A DNA stretch of 5,007 nt from Nitrososphaerales archaeon TH526 (GCA_014523665.1 JAATVR010000281.1:1-5007), one strand, 5' to 3'. Positions 1 through 4,974 are shown, numbered from the stretch's first letter. The notes: generated from the letters alone by a model not told the origin. Translations and numbers: made by a program.

Positions 1-96
1 TTACAAGTTCGAATACCAATTCTTGATAAATGCTAAATCAATTTATTCTTCTTATTTTATGATAAATGCATATTCTTAGATGTTCTGTGCATTAAA

Positions 97-104
97 TTTA
101 AATA
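97..104 (+). promoter_or_regulatory. TATA box (TTTAAATA) of the carbamate kinase operon
   Basis: The octamer TTTAAATA is a good archaeal TATA box. Its centre lies about 27 bases before the TTG at 128, which puts the predicted transcription start on or next to the start codon, so the mRNA would be leaderless. The identical octamer occurs at 4896-4903 before another gene start. The call rests on sequence and spacing only. Confidence 0.6.
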
Positions 105-127
105 AGATATGTCTAGTTTAGTAACTC

Positions 128-1102
128 TTGAGTAATTCGAGATCAGATCTAATCGTTTTTGCTATCGGTGGAAATGCTCTAATTAGATCTGGTGAGAAAG
201 GGACATTTGAAGAGCAGTATCATAACGTACAGGTTGCTGTGCGGCAGATCGTTGACTTTATGAAGAGAGATAACTGCAGAAACAAAATAGTTCTGACCCA
301 TGGTAACGGACCACAGGTGGGAGCAACCCTTGTACGGCATAGGTTGGCAGACAATTATTATCCTGCCCTGCCGTTATACGTATGTATCGCAGAAACGCAG
401 GGGTTTATAGGGTATATCATTGAACAAGCGTTGCAAGACGAGCTAGACCGCTCGAACATGAATAAACATGTGACGACTCTCCTTACTAGAGTAATTGTTG
501 ATTCAAATGACAATGCATTTCTTAACCCTACGAAACCTATAGGAGAAACATTTGACGACGAAATGACAGAAGTCCTCTTGAGAAATGAAATAGTACAGCT
601 TAGAAAGGTTAGGGTAGTCTCTGATGGCACAAAGTACAAGCTCTTGGTTCCGTCCCCAAATCCTATCACAATAATAAATTATGAAGCCATCCGTGCTTTA
701 GTAGATGCTAATTTTATTGTTGTTGCATGTGGAGGGGGAGGGATACCGGTGATGAAGGAGAAGTCGAATACCTTAGGAGTAGATGGGGTGATAGATAAGG
801 ACCTTGCCAGCGAAAGATTAGCAACGTCAATAGGTGCTTCAAGATTGGTATTACTTACCAATGTAGATGGAATATATCGAAACTACGGAAAGGAGAACCA
901 AGAGTTCATAAATACGGTCAGTATAGGATCGAATTTCGAACAAAAAATAGGATTGCGAGACCTGGAAAGCGGTAGTATTGGACCCAAAGTGCAAGCGTCA
1001 ATCTCATTTATTAGAAACGGGGGGAAGGAGGCAATAGTCTGCTCACTTCAACATCTCTCGGATGCATTAGCTGGTATATCTGGGACACATTTCTTTAGAT
1101 GA
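128..1102 (+). CDS. arcC: Carbamate kinase (ArcC/AllK family)
   Basis: This protein of 324 residues belongs to the amino acid kinase superfamily and should catalyse the reversible transfer between carbamoyl phosphate plus ADP and ATP plus carbamate, in the cytoplasm. Visible family motifs are AIGGNAL (residues 12-18), THGNGPQVG (57-65), the glycine loop CGGGGIP (201-207), DGVIDKDLAS with Asp-Lys-Asp at 223-225, LTNVDGIY around Asp247, and GSIGPKVQA with Lys287 near the C terminus. Length is close to the usual 300 to 320 residues and no key residue is missing. The start must be TTG at 128: an in-frame TAA stands at 122-124, and any later start would cut the N-terminal glycine motif. The DUF1116 gene follows after 15 bases, so the catabolic role (AllK/YbcF type, using carbamoyl phosphate from oxamate or oxalurate breakdown) is more likely than arginine deiminase metabolism. 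The family call is firm; the pathway is inferred from context. Confidence 0.95.
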   Translation: MSNSRSDLIVFAIGGNALIRSGEKGTFEEQYHNVQVAVRQIVDFMKRDNCRNKIVLTHGNGPQVGATLVRHRLADNYYPALPLYVCIAETQGFIGYIIEQALQDELDRSNMNKHVTTLLTRVIVDSNDNAFLNPTKPIGETFDDEMTEVLLRNEIVQLRKVRVVSDGTKYKLLVPSPNPITIINYEAIRALVDANFIVVACGGGGIPVMKEKSNTLGVDGVIDKDLASERLATSIGASRLVLLTNVDGIYRNYGKENQEFINTVSIGSNFEQKIGLRDLESGSIGPKVQASISFIRNGGKEAIVCSLQHLSDALAGISGTHFFR

Positions 1103-1117
1103 CCTTTACCGTAGGAA

Positions 1118-2383
1118 ATGATTACAATGATTGATGCGGTAAGAATCAAAGAACGAATAGAAGAAGCTAACAACAAAGCGCTCGATCGGATGCGTTTATC
1201 CAGACCCATTCTTGTCGATATCAAACGTGCAAGGGATATTCTGCCTAAAATGAAGAAAAATTCAATATTTCATGCAGGTCCTCCTATTGATTGGGAAAGG
1301 ATGTGTGGCCCATTGCGAGGTGCAATCGTAGGTACCATGATCTTTGAGGGATTAGCGACAACTTGGAATGATGCTGTAAAAATGATAAGGCAGGGTGGCA
1401 TCGAGTTCTCTTCTAACCAGGATCATGATGCGGTAGGGCCCATGGCGGGAGTAATCTCGCCATCGTTGCCGATACTTGTTGTCAAGGATAGCAGTAATGG
1501 GAAGACATGTTTTGCTCGCTTCGTAGAAAACAGAGTGCAATTTGGACTTTTCGATAGGGAGTCAGTTGACGTTCTAAGGTTTTGGTCTGAAAAACTATCA
1601 AAGTTATTGGGCAAGGCCATTCGTAAGAGTAAGGGAATCGATCTTAAGCCGATAATGGCTAGGGCATTGCACATGGGAGACGAACTTCATAATAGGCCAG
1701 CTGCCGGTACGTTACTATTTGAAAGCATTATGTTACCTCACCTATTGAGGGTTTGTAGTCTAAACGAGGTAGCAGAAGTTACAAAATACCTTTCAGAGAA
1801 TGATATTTTTTTCCTATGCATAAGTATGGCTGCATGCAAAGCTATAACAAAAGCGGCTCATGGGATCCAATATAGTACGTTAGTAACAGTGATGGCAAGA
1901 AATGGGACTAATTTTGGGATAAAGGTGAGTGGTTTAGGGGATGACTGGTTCGTTGGAGAGGCAAACATGATTAAAGGATTGTATTTTCCAGGTTATGGCC
2001 CTGAAGACGCTAATCCTGATATCGGCGATAGTGCCATTACGGAGACTGCAGGTATTGGAGCATTCGCTCTGGCAGGATCTCCTGCAATATTGGCACTGAT
2101 TGGGGGTTCAGCCGAAGATGCTATAAAATATACATATGAGATGCGAAAAATTACTAATTCGCTTAACGATACATTTACCTTACCAATCATTAATTTTCAA
2201 GGTACAGCAACTGGTATTGATATCCGAAAGGTGATGAGAACCGGGATCACTCCTGTTATAGATACGGCAATAGCGCATAGGCAAGAAGGTGGAGGCTATA
2301 TTGGAGCAGGTTTGGTAAGGGCCCCTCTGGAGCCCTTCAAGAATGCCTTACATGCTTATGGCAGAAGATATGAACTGGTTTGA
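1118..2383 (+). CDS. allG: DUF1116 protein, AllG/YlbE-like oxamic transcarbamylase subunit
   Basis: This is a full-length member (421 residues) of the DUF1116 family, which includes E. coli YlbE of nearly the same size. Recognisable blocks are FHAGPPIDW-ERMCGPLRGA (51-69), HNRPAAGTLLF (191-201), GIKVSGLGDDWFVGEA (267-282), PGYGPEDANPDIGDSAITET (291-310) and the glycine/alanine block GIGAFALAGSPA (312-323). In E. coli the relative, renamed AllG, acts with AllF (FdrA) and AllH (YlbF) as oxamic transcarbamylase, which produces carbamoyl phosphate at the end of anaerobic allantoin degradation. It lies 15 bases after carbamate kinase, the enzyme that would use this product, so the two are probably co-transcribed. 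ATG at 1118 is used here; ATG at 1127 is a possible alternative because no clear Shine-Dalgarno sequence decides between them. AllF and AllH are not visible, so activity in this organism remains inference. Confidence 0.9.
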   Translation: MITMIDAVRIKERIEEANNKALDRMRLSRPILVDIKRARDILPKMKKNSIFHAGPPIDWERMCGPLRGAIVGTMIFEGLATTWNDAVKMIRQGGIEFSSNQDHDAVGPMAGVISPSLPILVVKDSSNGKTCFARFVENRVQFGLFDRESVDVLRFWSEKLSKLLGKAIRKSKGIDLKPIMARALHMGDELHNRPAAGTLLFESIMLPHLLRVCSLNEVAEVTKYLSENDIFFLCISMAACKAITKAAHGIQYSTLVTVMARNGTNFGIKVSGLGDDWFVGEANMIKGLYFPGYGPEDANPDIGDSAITETAGIGAFALAGSPAILALIGGSAEDAIKYTYEMRKITNSLNDTFTLPIINFQGTATGIDIRKVMRTGITPVIDTAIAHRQEGGGYIGAGLVRAPLEPFKNALHAYGRRYELV

Positions 2384-2480
2384 ACACACCGATGCCAATC
2401 CTTTCGAAATAATGCAGATGGTACAAATAGTACATGGGATCAAATTTCTACTGTTGGTGCTTTCTCAAACTTACCCGTAA
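2358..2480 (+). CDS. Possible 40-residue ORF overlapping the end of the DUF1116 gene
   Basis: The reading begins MAEDMNWFEHTDANPFEIMQ and ends in a hydrophobic stretch IKFLLLVLSQ before TAA. It starts inside the last 26 bases of the DUF1116 gene in another frame, which is the arrangement of translationally coupled neighbours, and its composition looks protein-like. I do not recognise it. It could be a small co-translated protein, the broken N-terminal remnant of a third operon gene, or a chance ORF. In-frame ATGs also occur at 2343, 2352 and 2370, so the start is uncertain. No frame downstream continues it. Confidence 0.25.
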   Translation: MAEDMNWFEHTDANPFEIMQMVQIVHGIKFLLLVLSQTYP

Positions 2481-2617
2481 GATAATGTACAAAAAATATG
2501 ATATAGGTAGCGTCGCATAATAGTTGTTAACAGTGGATCTAAGGTGAAGGAGAAGGCTATAGATAACTCCAAAACCAAATCAGGTTCCTTACTTAATCAA
2601 ACTCCGACCTGTCATCC

Positions 2618-2633
2618 AGTTTGATTTCAAACT
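2618..2633. repeat. Short palindrome AGTTTGA-TT-TCAAACT
   Basis: Perfect 7-base arms flank a 2-base spacer. The half site TCAAACT also occurs at 2597-2603, and a one-mismatch copy TCAAACA lies at 2644-2650, so four related heptamers fall within 54 bases. This could be an operator-like cluster, but no promoter is clearly attached, and a palindrome of this size can arise by chance in AT-rich sequence. Confidence 0.3.
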
Positions 2634-2917
2634 AAAACTCCACTCAAACATCGTAACGGGTGGAATCCAGTAATCTTCGAGAACAGGGAAATTAGTGTAG
2701 TATAGCTTGCAATTTCTTACTAACTTCAAATTGACATGATGTCGGAGAAATGGCGAAGGGAGGAATGCATTTGTCCAAGTTGTTTCGATAGACTTGTGTT
2801 ATAAAATATCCAAAGATCCCACAAATATTCTTAGCATAAGCGGACTTGATATAGATAACTGCCTCTCAAGAAGGACGGTTGTACAATATAGTATTCGTAA
2901 ACTTCTCTCTTTATAGT

Positions 2918-2925
2918 AAAAAAAA
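2918..2925 (-). terminator. T-tract terminator after the 72-residue minus-strand gene
   Basis: Eight consecutive A bases on the plus strand give a U8 run in the minus-strand transcript, beginning about 25 bases past the TGA of the gene at 2951-3169. Archaeal RNA polymerase terminates at such U-runs without needing a hairpin. The position directly behind the gene supports both the gene and its strand. Confidence 0.5.
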
Positions 2926-2950
2926 GAATAGAACTCGCTGTAGCCAATCA

Positions 2951-3169
2951 TCACTCCTTTTCAAAGCCCTCTTTATGAATCCAATAATACGATATTCGGT
3001 CAGCACCAATCCAATATGTTTCGGTAGCCGCATCAACGACTATCTCTTTAGTAGCATTCTCAAACTTTACATTATGTTTGTGGAGTTCGATCTTTTCGCC
3101 AGTATCCAATCTTACCATTACCTCGCCATTTTTTTCCACGCTAGCTTTCAAGGCTTCATAACTTGCCAT
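2951..3169 (-). CDS. Small conserved-looking protein of unknown function (72 aa)
   Basis: I recognise no named family. The protein is compact, soluble and balanced in composition. Residues 2-14 look helical. The rest alternates hydrophobic and polar residues as short beta strands do: EVMVRLDTGEKIEL (16-29), NVKFE (33-37), EIVVDAATETYWIG (42-55) and ISYYWIHKEG (59-68). That pattern suggests a small beta-barrel or SH3/Sm-like fold, which is inference. There is no signal peptide, membrane segment or cysteine. ATG at 3169 is the natural start. Upstream on the minus strand, weak TATA-like sequences lie at 3199-3206 and 3232-3239, and a poly-U tract follows the stop. It stands alone, convergent with the DUF1116 operon and divergent from the polyalanine gene. 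The opposite strand is also open here but reads as an unlikely Phe/Ser/Leu-rich product, so the minus strand is preferred. Confidence 0.7.
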   Translation of the reverse strand: MASYEALKASVEKNGEVMVRLDTGEKIELHKHNVKFENATKEIVVDAATETYWIGADRISYYWIHKEGFEKE

Positions 3170-3480
3170 ACTTTATTTGGCTTTCAGTTCCTATTAACCT
3201 TTAAGAAGTGGATTGGCTTCAGGTTATTGAATTCATAAATGATCTGTACACGTGTTTGAAGTTGTATTGGGTTTAGTTCGGTGGCTCGCTGATAATACAA
3301 CAAATTAGCCTGCAGAACCCCATATAAGAAGAAAAAAAGGAAAATATCGCAGTACAATATAAGTCTAGTCGAGTTGCTTTAACTAGAATAGAAGGTGCAT
3401 TAGTGAACAAGATACCGAGGTAGGACATTTATACTTATAATTCATATAGTACATTCAGCAGTGAAATATGTTCTCGACTC
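3170..3480. other. Divergent intergenic region upstream of the polyalanine gene
   Basis: This stretch of about 310 bases separates the starts of two divergently oriented genes and should carry promoters for both. TATA-like candidates for the minus-strand gene are at 3199-3206 and 3232-3239. An extra plus-strand candidate TTTATACT lies at 3428-3435. A palindrome ACACGTGT (3248-3255) and a small inverted repeat TCTAGT/ACTAGA (3364-3369 and 3382-3387) are present. I see no ORF or RNA gene. Confidence 0.45.
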
Positions 3481-3488
3481 TTATATAC
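3481..3488 (+). promoter_or_regulatory. TATA box (TTATATAC) of the polyalanine protein gene
   Basis: The centre of TTATATAC is about 25 bases before the GTG at 3509, the archaeal TATA-to-start-site distance, so transcription should begin at or within a base or two of the start codon. This predicts a leaderless mRNA with a GUG start, parallel to the TTG-initiated carbamate kinase gene. Confidence 0.6.
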
Positions 3489-3508
3489 ATTAATCTACGC
3501 GAGTAAGC

Positions 3509-4783
3509 GTGCTTAAAAGAAATTCTGTACAATCGTATATTCTAATCGCTATAGCACTTGGGGCAATAATGCTCCATATAGTGCCAACAACTCAAGTATT
3601 CGCAAATTCTTCTGGTTCGGCAGCAGCCGCAGCAGCAGCAGCAGGTAAAGCAGCCGCAGCTGCCGCAGCCGCAGCTGGTGGATCTGCCGCAGCCGCAGCC
3701 GCAGCTGGTGACGCAGCCGCAGCAGCAGCCGCAGCAGCTTCAAATTACGGATCTGCAGCCGCAGCAGCAGCAGCTGGACATGCAGCTGCAGTGGCAGTGG
3801 CAGCAGCAGGTGGTTCAGCCGCAGCAGCAGCAGCTGCAGGCAGTGCAGCCGCAGCAGCAGCAGCAGGTGGTTCAGCCGCAGCAGCAGCAGCTGCAGGCAG
3901 TGCAGCCGCAGCAGCAGCAGCAGCTGGTAAATACGGCTCTGCAGCAGCCGCAGCAGCCGCAGCAGCAAGCGGAAGTGGTGCTTCAGCCGCGGCAGCAGCA
4001 GCAGCCGGTGGCGGTGCAGCAGCTGCCGTAGCAGCAGCCGCAGGCTATTCAGCCGCAGCAGCAGCCGCAGCTTCTTCAGGACACCACGGTTCTGCAGCAG
4101 CAGCCGCAGCAGCAGCAGCAGCTGGTGGTTCTGCAGCAGCAGCCGCAGCAGCAGCTGGTGGTTCTGCAGCAGCAGCCGCAGCAGCAGGCAGTGCAGCAGC
4201 CGCAGCAGCAGCATCAGGCGGAGGTTCAGCAGCAGCAGCCGCGGGTAAGGGAGCCGCAGCCGCAGCAGCAGCCGCAGGTGGTTCAGCCGCAGCCGCAGCC
4301 GCAGCCGGTGGAGCAGCAGCCGCAGCAGCCGCAGCCGGTGGACATGGCGGAGCAGCAGCCGCAGCCTCAGGTGGAGGCGGTCACAAATGGAAGAATGGTC
4401 ATGATGATTCAGCAGCAGCAGCCGCAGCAGCATCAGATGGTGGCGACCATGGCAAATGGAGAAAGGGTGGCGATAGTGCCGCAGCCGCAGCCGCAGCAGC
4501 CGGAGATAGCGCAGCAGCAGCAGCAGCAGCAGCTAGCGACAATCACGGAAACAAGAAGCATGGTGACGACAGCGCAGCAGCCGCAGCAGCCGCAGTATCA
4601 GGTGGCGACAATAACGACTATAAGAAAGGCGACGACAATAAGAGAGGCGACGACAATAAGAGAGGCGACGACAATAAGAAAGGCGACGAGAATAAGGAGA
4701 GCAACGCCAATGGTGACGGCAATGGCGGAGAAGGTGACGGCGATGGCGATGGCGGAGAAGGTGACGGCAGCGGGAGCGATTGA
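3509..4783 (+). CDS. Secreted silk-like polyalanine protein with charged C-terminal tail
   Basis: I know no named family for this 424-residue protein. Residues 1-32 form a Sec signal peptide: basic start MLKR, hydrophobic core YILIAIALGAIMLHIV (10-25) and cleavage site VFA before Asn33. Residues 38-363 hold 27 alanine blocks, mostly 7 to 10 residues, separated by linkers such as GGS, GS, GKYGS and SSGHHGS; roughly half of all residues are Ala. From residue 292 the linkers become long and charged (HKWKNGHDD, then DHGKWRKGGD, then DNHGNKKHGDD). Residues 374-397 are four GDDNK-type repeats, and the end is an acidic Gly/Asp tail. No membrane helix, lipobox or sorting signal is visible, so it is probably released or held by association. 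The layout resembles spider-silk polyalanine/glycine repeats, an analogy and not proven homology. An extracellular matrix or surface-fibre role is inferred. GTG at 3509 is the only reasonable start, since an in-frame TAA lies at 3491-3493. The gene is much richer in GC than its surroundings because nearly all Ala codons are GCA or GCC. Confidence 0.85.
   Translation: MLKRNSVQSYILIAIALGAIMLHIVPTTQVFANSSGSAAAAAAAAGKAAAAAAAAAGGSAAAAAAAGDAAAAAAAAASNYGSAAAAAAAGHAAAVAVAAAGGSAAAAAAAGSAAAAAAAGGSAAAAAAAGSAAAAAAAAGKYGSAAAAAAAAASGSGASAAAAAAAGGGAAAAVAAAAGYSAAAAAAASSGHHGSAAAAAAAAAAGGSAAAAAAAAGGSAAAAAAAGSAAAAAAASGGGSAAAAAGKGAAAAAAAAGGSAAAAAAAGGAAAAAAAAGGHGGAAAAASGGGGHKWKNGHDDSAAAAAAASDGGDHGKWRKGGDSAAAAAAAAGDSAAAAAAAASDNHGNKKHGDDSAAAAAAAVSGGDNNDYKKGDDNKRGDDNKRGDDNKKGDENKESNANGDGNGGEGDGDGDGGEGDGSGSD
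3809..3922 (+). repeat. Perfect 57-bp tandem duplication within the polyalanine gene
   Basis: The 57 bases at 3809-3865 are repeated exactly at 3866-3922, codon for codon, and encode two 19-residue units with the pattern GGS-A7-GS-A7 (the last block of the second copy is one Ala longer). Identity at every wobble position shows a recent in-frame duplication or ongoing homogenisation. Confidence 0.9.
4124..4189 (+). repeat. 33-bp tandem repeat within the polyalanine gene
   Basis: Two 11-codon units (4124-4156 and 4157-4189) each begin GGT GGT TCT and continue with the same GCA/GCC order. They are identical for the first 30 bases and differ in the last codon (GCT against GGC). The unit length differs from the 57-bp duplication upstream, so separate duplication events shaped the array. 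Confidence 0.8.
4628..4699 (+). repeat. Four 18-bp tandem repeats encoding GDDNKR-type hexapeptides
   Basis: Units start at 4628, 4646, 4664 and 4682. The first two are identical (GGC GAC GAC AAT AAG AGA), the third ends in AAA, and the fourth has GAG for the second GAC and ends GAG. They encode residues 374-397, an alternating acidic/basic hydrophilic stretch between the alanine domain and the Gly/Asp tail. Confidence 0.9.
4722..4768 (+). repeat. 20-bp direct repeat in the Gly/Asp tail
   Basis: ATGGCGGAGAAGGTGACGGC occurs at 4722-4741 and again at 4749-4768. It encodes GGEGDG-type segments of the acidic C terminus. Alternating Asp and Gly (GDGDGDGG) resembles Asp-rich calcium-binding loops, but no complete EF-hand or dockerin motif is present. 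Confidence 0.8.
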
Positions 4784-4816
4784 ATAATCCCCGTTAAAGG
4801 TGAGTAAATTTACAAA

Positions 4817-4832
4817 TCTCTCTTTCTTTTTT
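4817..4832 (+). terminator. Pyrimidine/T-tract terminator of the polyalanine gene
   Basis: TCTCTCTTTCTTTTTT begins 33 bases after the TGA at 4781-4783, just past a short palindrome GTAAATTTAC (4804-4813). A U-rich run of this kind is the usual archaeal intrinsic terminator. A second T6 run at 4868-4873 could act as a backup. Confidence 0.55.
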
Positions 4833-4851
4833 ATTAATCGTATGGAGTTTG

Positions 4852-4944
4852 GCCGAATTTAGTCTTCTTTTTTAGATTCTTTTGGATTATTATTATTTAA
4901 ATATGAAGATTTAGCCGTAAGATCAATAGTGACTAAAATTCGGC
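4852..4944. repeat. Inverted repeat flanking a TATA box
   Basis: The left arm GCCGAATTTAGTC (4852-4864) matches the reverse complement of the right arm GACTAAAATTCGGC (4931-4944) with a single extra base in the right arm. The arms are 66 bases apart, and their midpoint (about 4898) falls on the TATA box at 4896-4903. This could be paired operator sites, a hairpin in read-through RNA, or the ends of a small non-autonomous element. Confidence 0.6.
4896..4903 (+). promoter_or_regulatory. TATA box (TTTAAATA) for the gene at the right edge
   Basis: This is the same octamer as the TATA box at 97-104. The predicted transcription start is about 4926, giving a leader of roughly 50 bases before the ATG at 4975, with a Shine-Dalgarno site in the leader. 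The right arm of the inverted repeat would lie just inside the transcript. Confidence 0.5.
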
Positions 4945-4962
4945 TTAGTACATCGTACAACA

Positions 4963-4967
4963 GGTGA
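4963..4967 (+). promoter_or_regulatory. Shine-Dalgarno site GGTGA for the gene at the right edge
   Basis: GGTGA can pair with the 3' end of archaeal 16S rRNA and stands 7 bases before the ATG at 4975, an ideal spacing. It singles out 4975, since the nearby ATG at 4968 and GTG at 4965 run into stops within a few codons. Confidence 0.5.
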
Positions 4968-4974
4968 ATGATTT

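Larger units (their letters stand above)
2481..2950. other. Intergenic stretch without a convincing gene
   Basis: About 470 bases lie between the carbamate kinase operon and the small minus-strand gene. Stops are frequent in all frames. It holds a short palindrome (2618-2633), a 22-codon ORF with a CxCxxC motif (2736-2804) and the poly-A tract that may end the minus-strand transcript (2918-2925). There is no clear T-rich terminator for the operon on the plus strand and no recognisable RNA gene. Confidence 0.5.
3620..4597 (+). repeat. GCA/GCC low-complexity array encoding the alanine blocks
   Basis: Nearly a kilobase is built from GCA and GCC codons with short GGT, TCA, TCT and AGT interruptions; GCT is scarcer and GCG rare. 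Within blocks GCC usually breaks the GCA runs, with the longest pure run seven GCA codons at 4511-4531. Because the array lacks stop triplets in most frames, long spurious reading frames (Gln/Pro-rich on the plus strand, Leu/Arg-rich on the minus strand) run through it. Such arrays are prone to replication slippage and assembly error. Confidence 0.9.

Noticed and set aside
1..79. Possible C-terminal end of an upstream gene (open in one frame to TAG at 77-79, in another to TAA at 34-36)
   Set aside because: Too short and AT-rich to distinguish from chance, and no residue pattern supports either frame.
358..2190. Minus-strand frames inside the carbamate kinase and DUF1116 genes
   Set aside because: Both genes are fully covered by clear family motifs on the plus strand, and the antisense frames look like shadows.
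2558..2860. 11-base direct repeat TATAGATAACT at 2558-2568 and 2850-2860
   Set aside because: Repeats of this length are expected by chance in 5 kb of AT-rich sequence, and no element boundaries accompany them.
2879..3238. Plus-strand 119-residue frame opposite the small minus-strand gene
   Set aside because: It is rich in Phe, Ser and Leu with no recognisable structure. The minus-strand product is balanced and followed by a terminator tract.
2881..3361. GTACAATATA at 2881-2890 and 3352-3361 flanking the small minus-strand gene, considered as insertion ends
   Set aside because: Ten bases in direct orientation is within chance, there is no transposase or inverted ends, and the enclosed gene looks ordinary.
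3549..4433. Long minus-strand reading frame rich in Leu and Arg opposite the polyalanine gene
   Set aside because: It is the reverse complement of GCA/GCC codons, which contain no stops in that frame. It lacks a signal, domain or promoter, and its composition follows the repeat.
3620..4597. Alanine array considered as a CRISPR-like or noncoding satellite repeat
   Set aside because: The repeats keep a single open frame with a signal peptide and varied linkers, spacers are not unique, and unit lengths are multiples of three.
3509..4783. Type I antifreeze-like alanine-rich helix protein
   Set aside because: Those proteins have regularly spaced Thr and helix-favouring linkers. Here Gly/Ser linkers break every block and regular Thr is absent.
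3678..4787. Two plus-strand Gln/Pro-rich frames (3678-4031 and 4125-4787) shifted by one base
   Set aside because: Shifting GCAGCC arrays by one base gives CAG and CCG codons, so Gln/Pro is automatic. The alanine frame has the signal peptide, TATA spacing and an organised tail.
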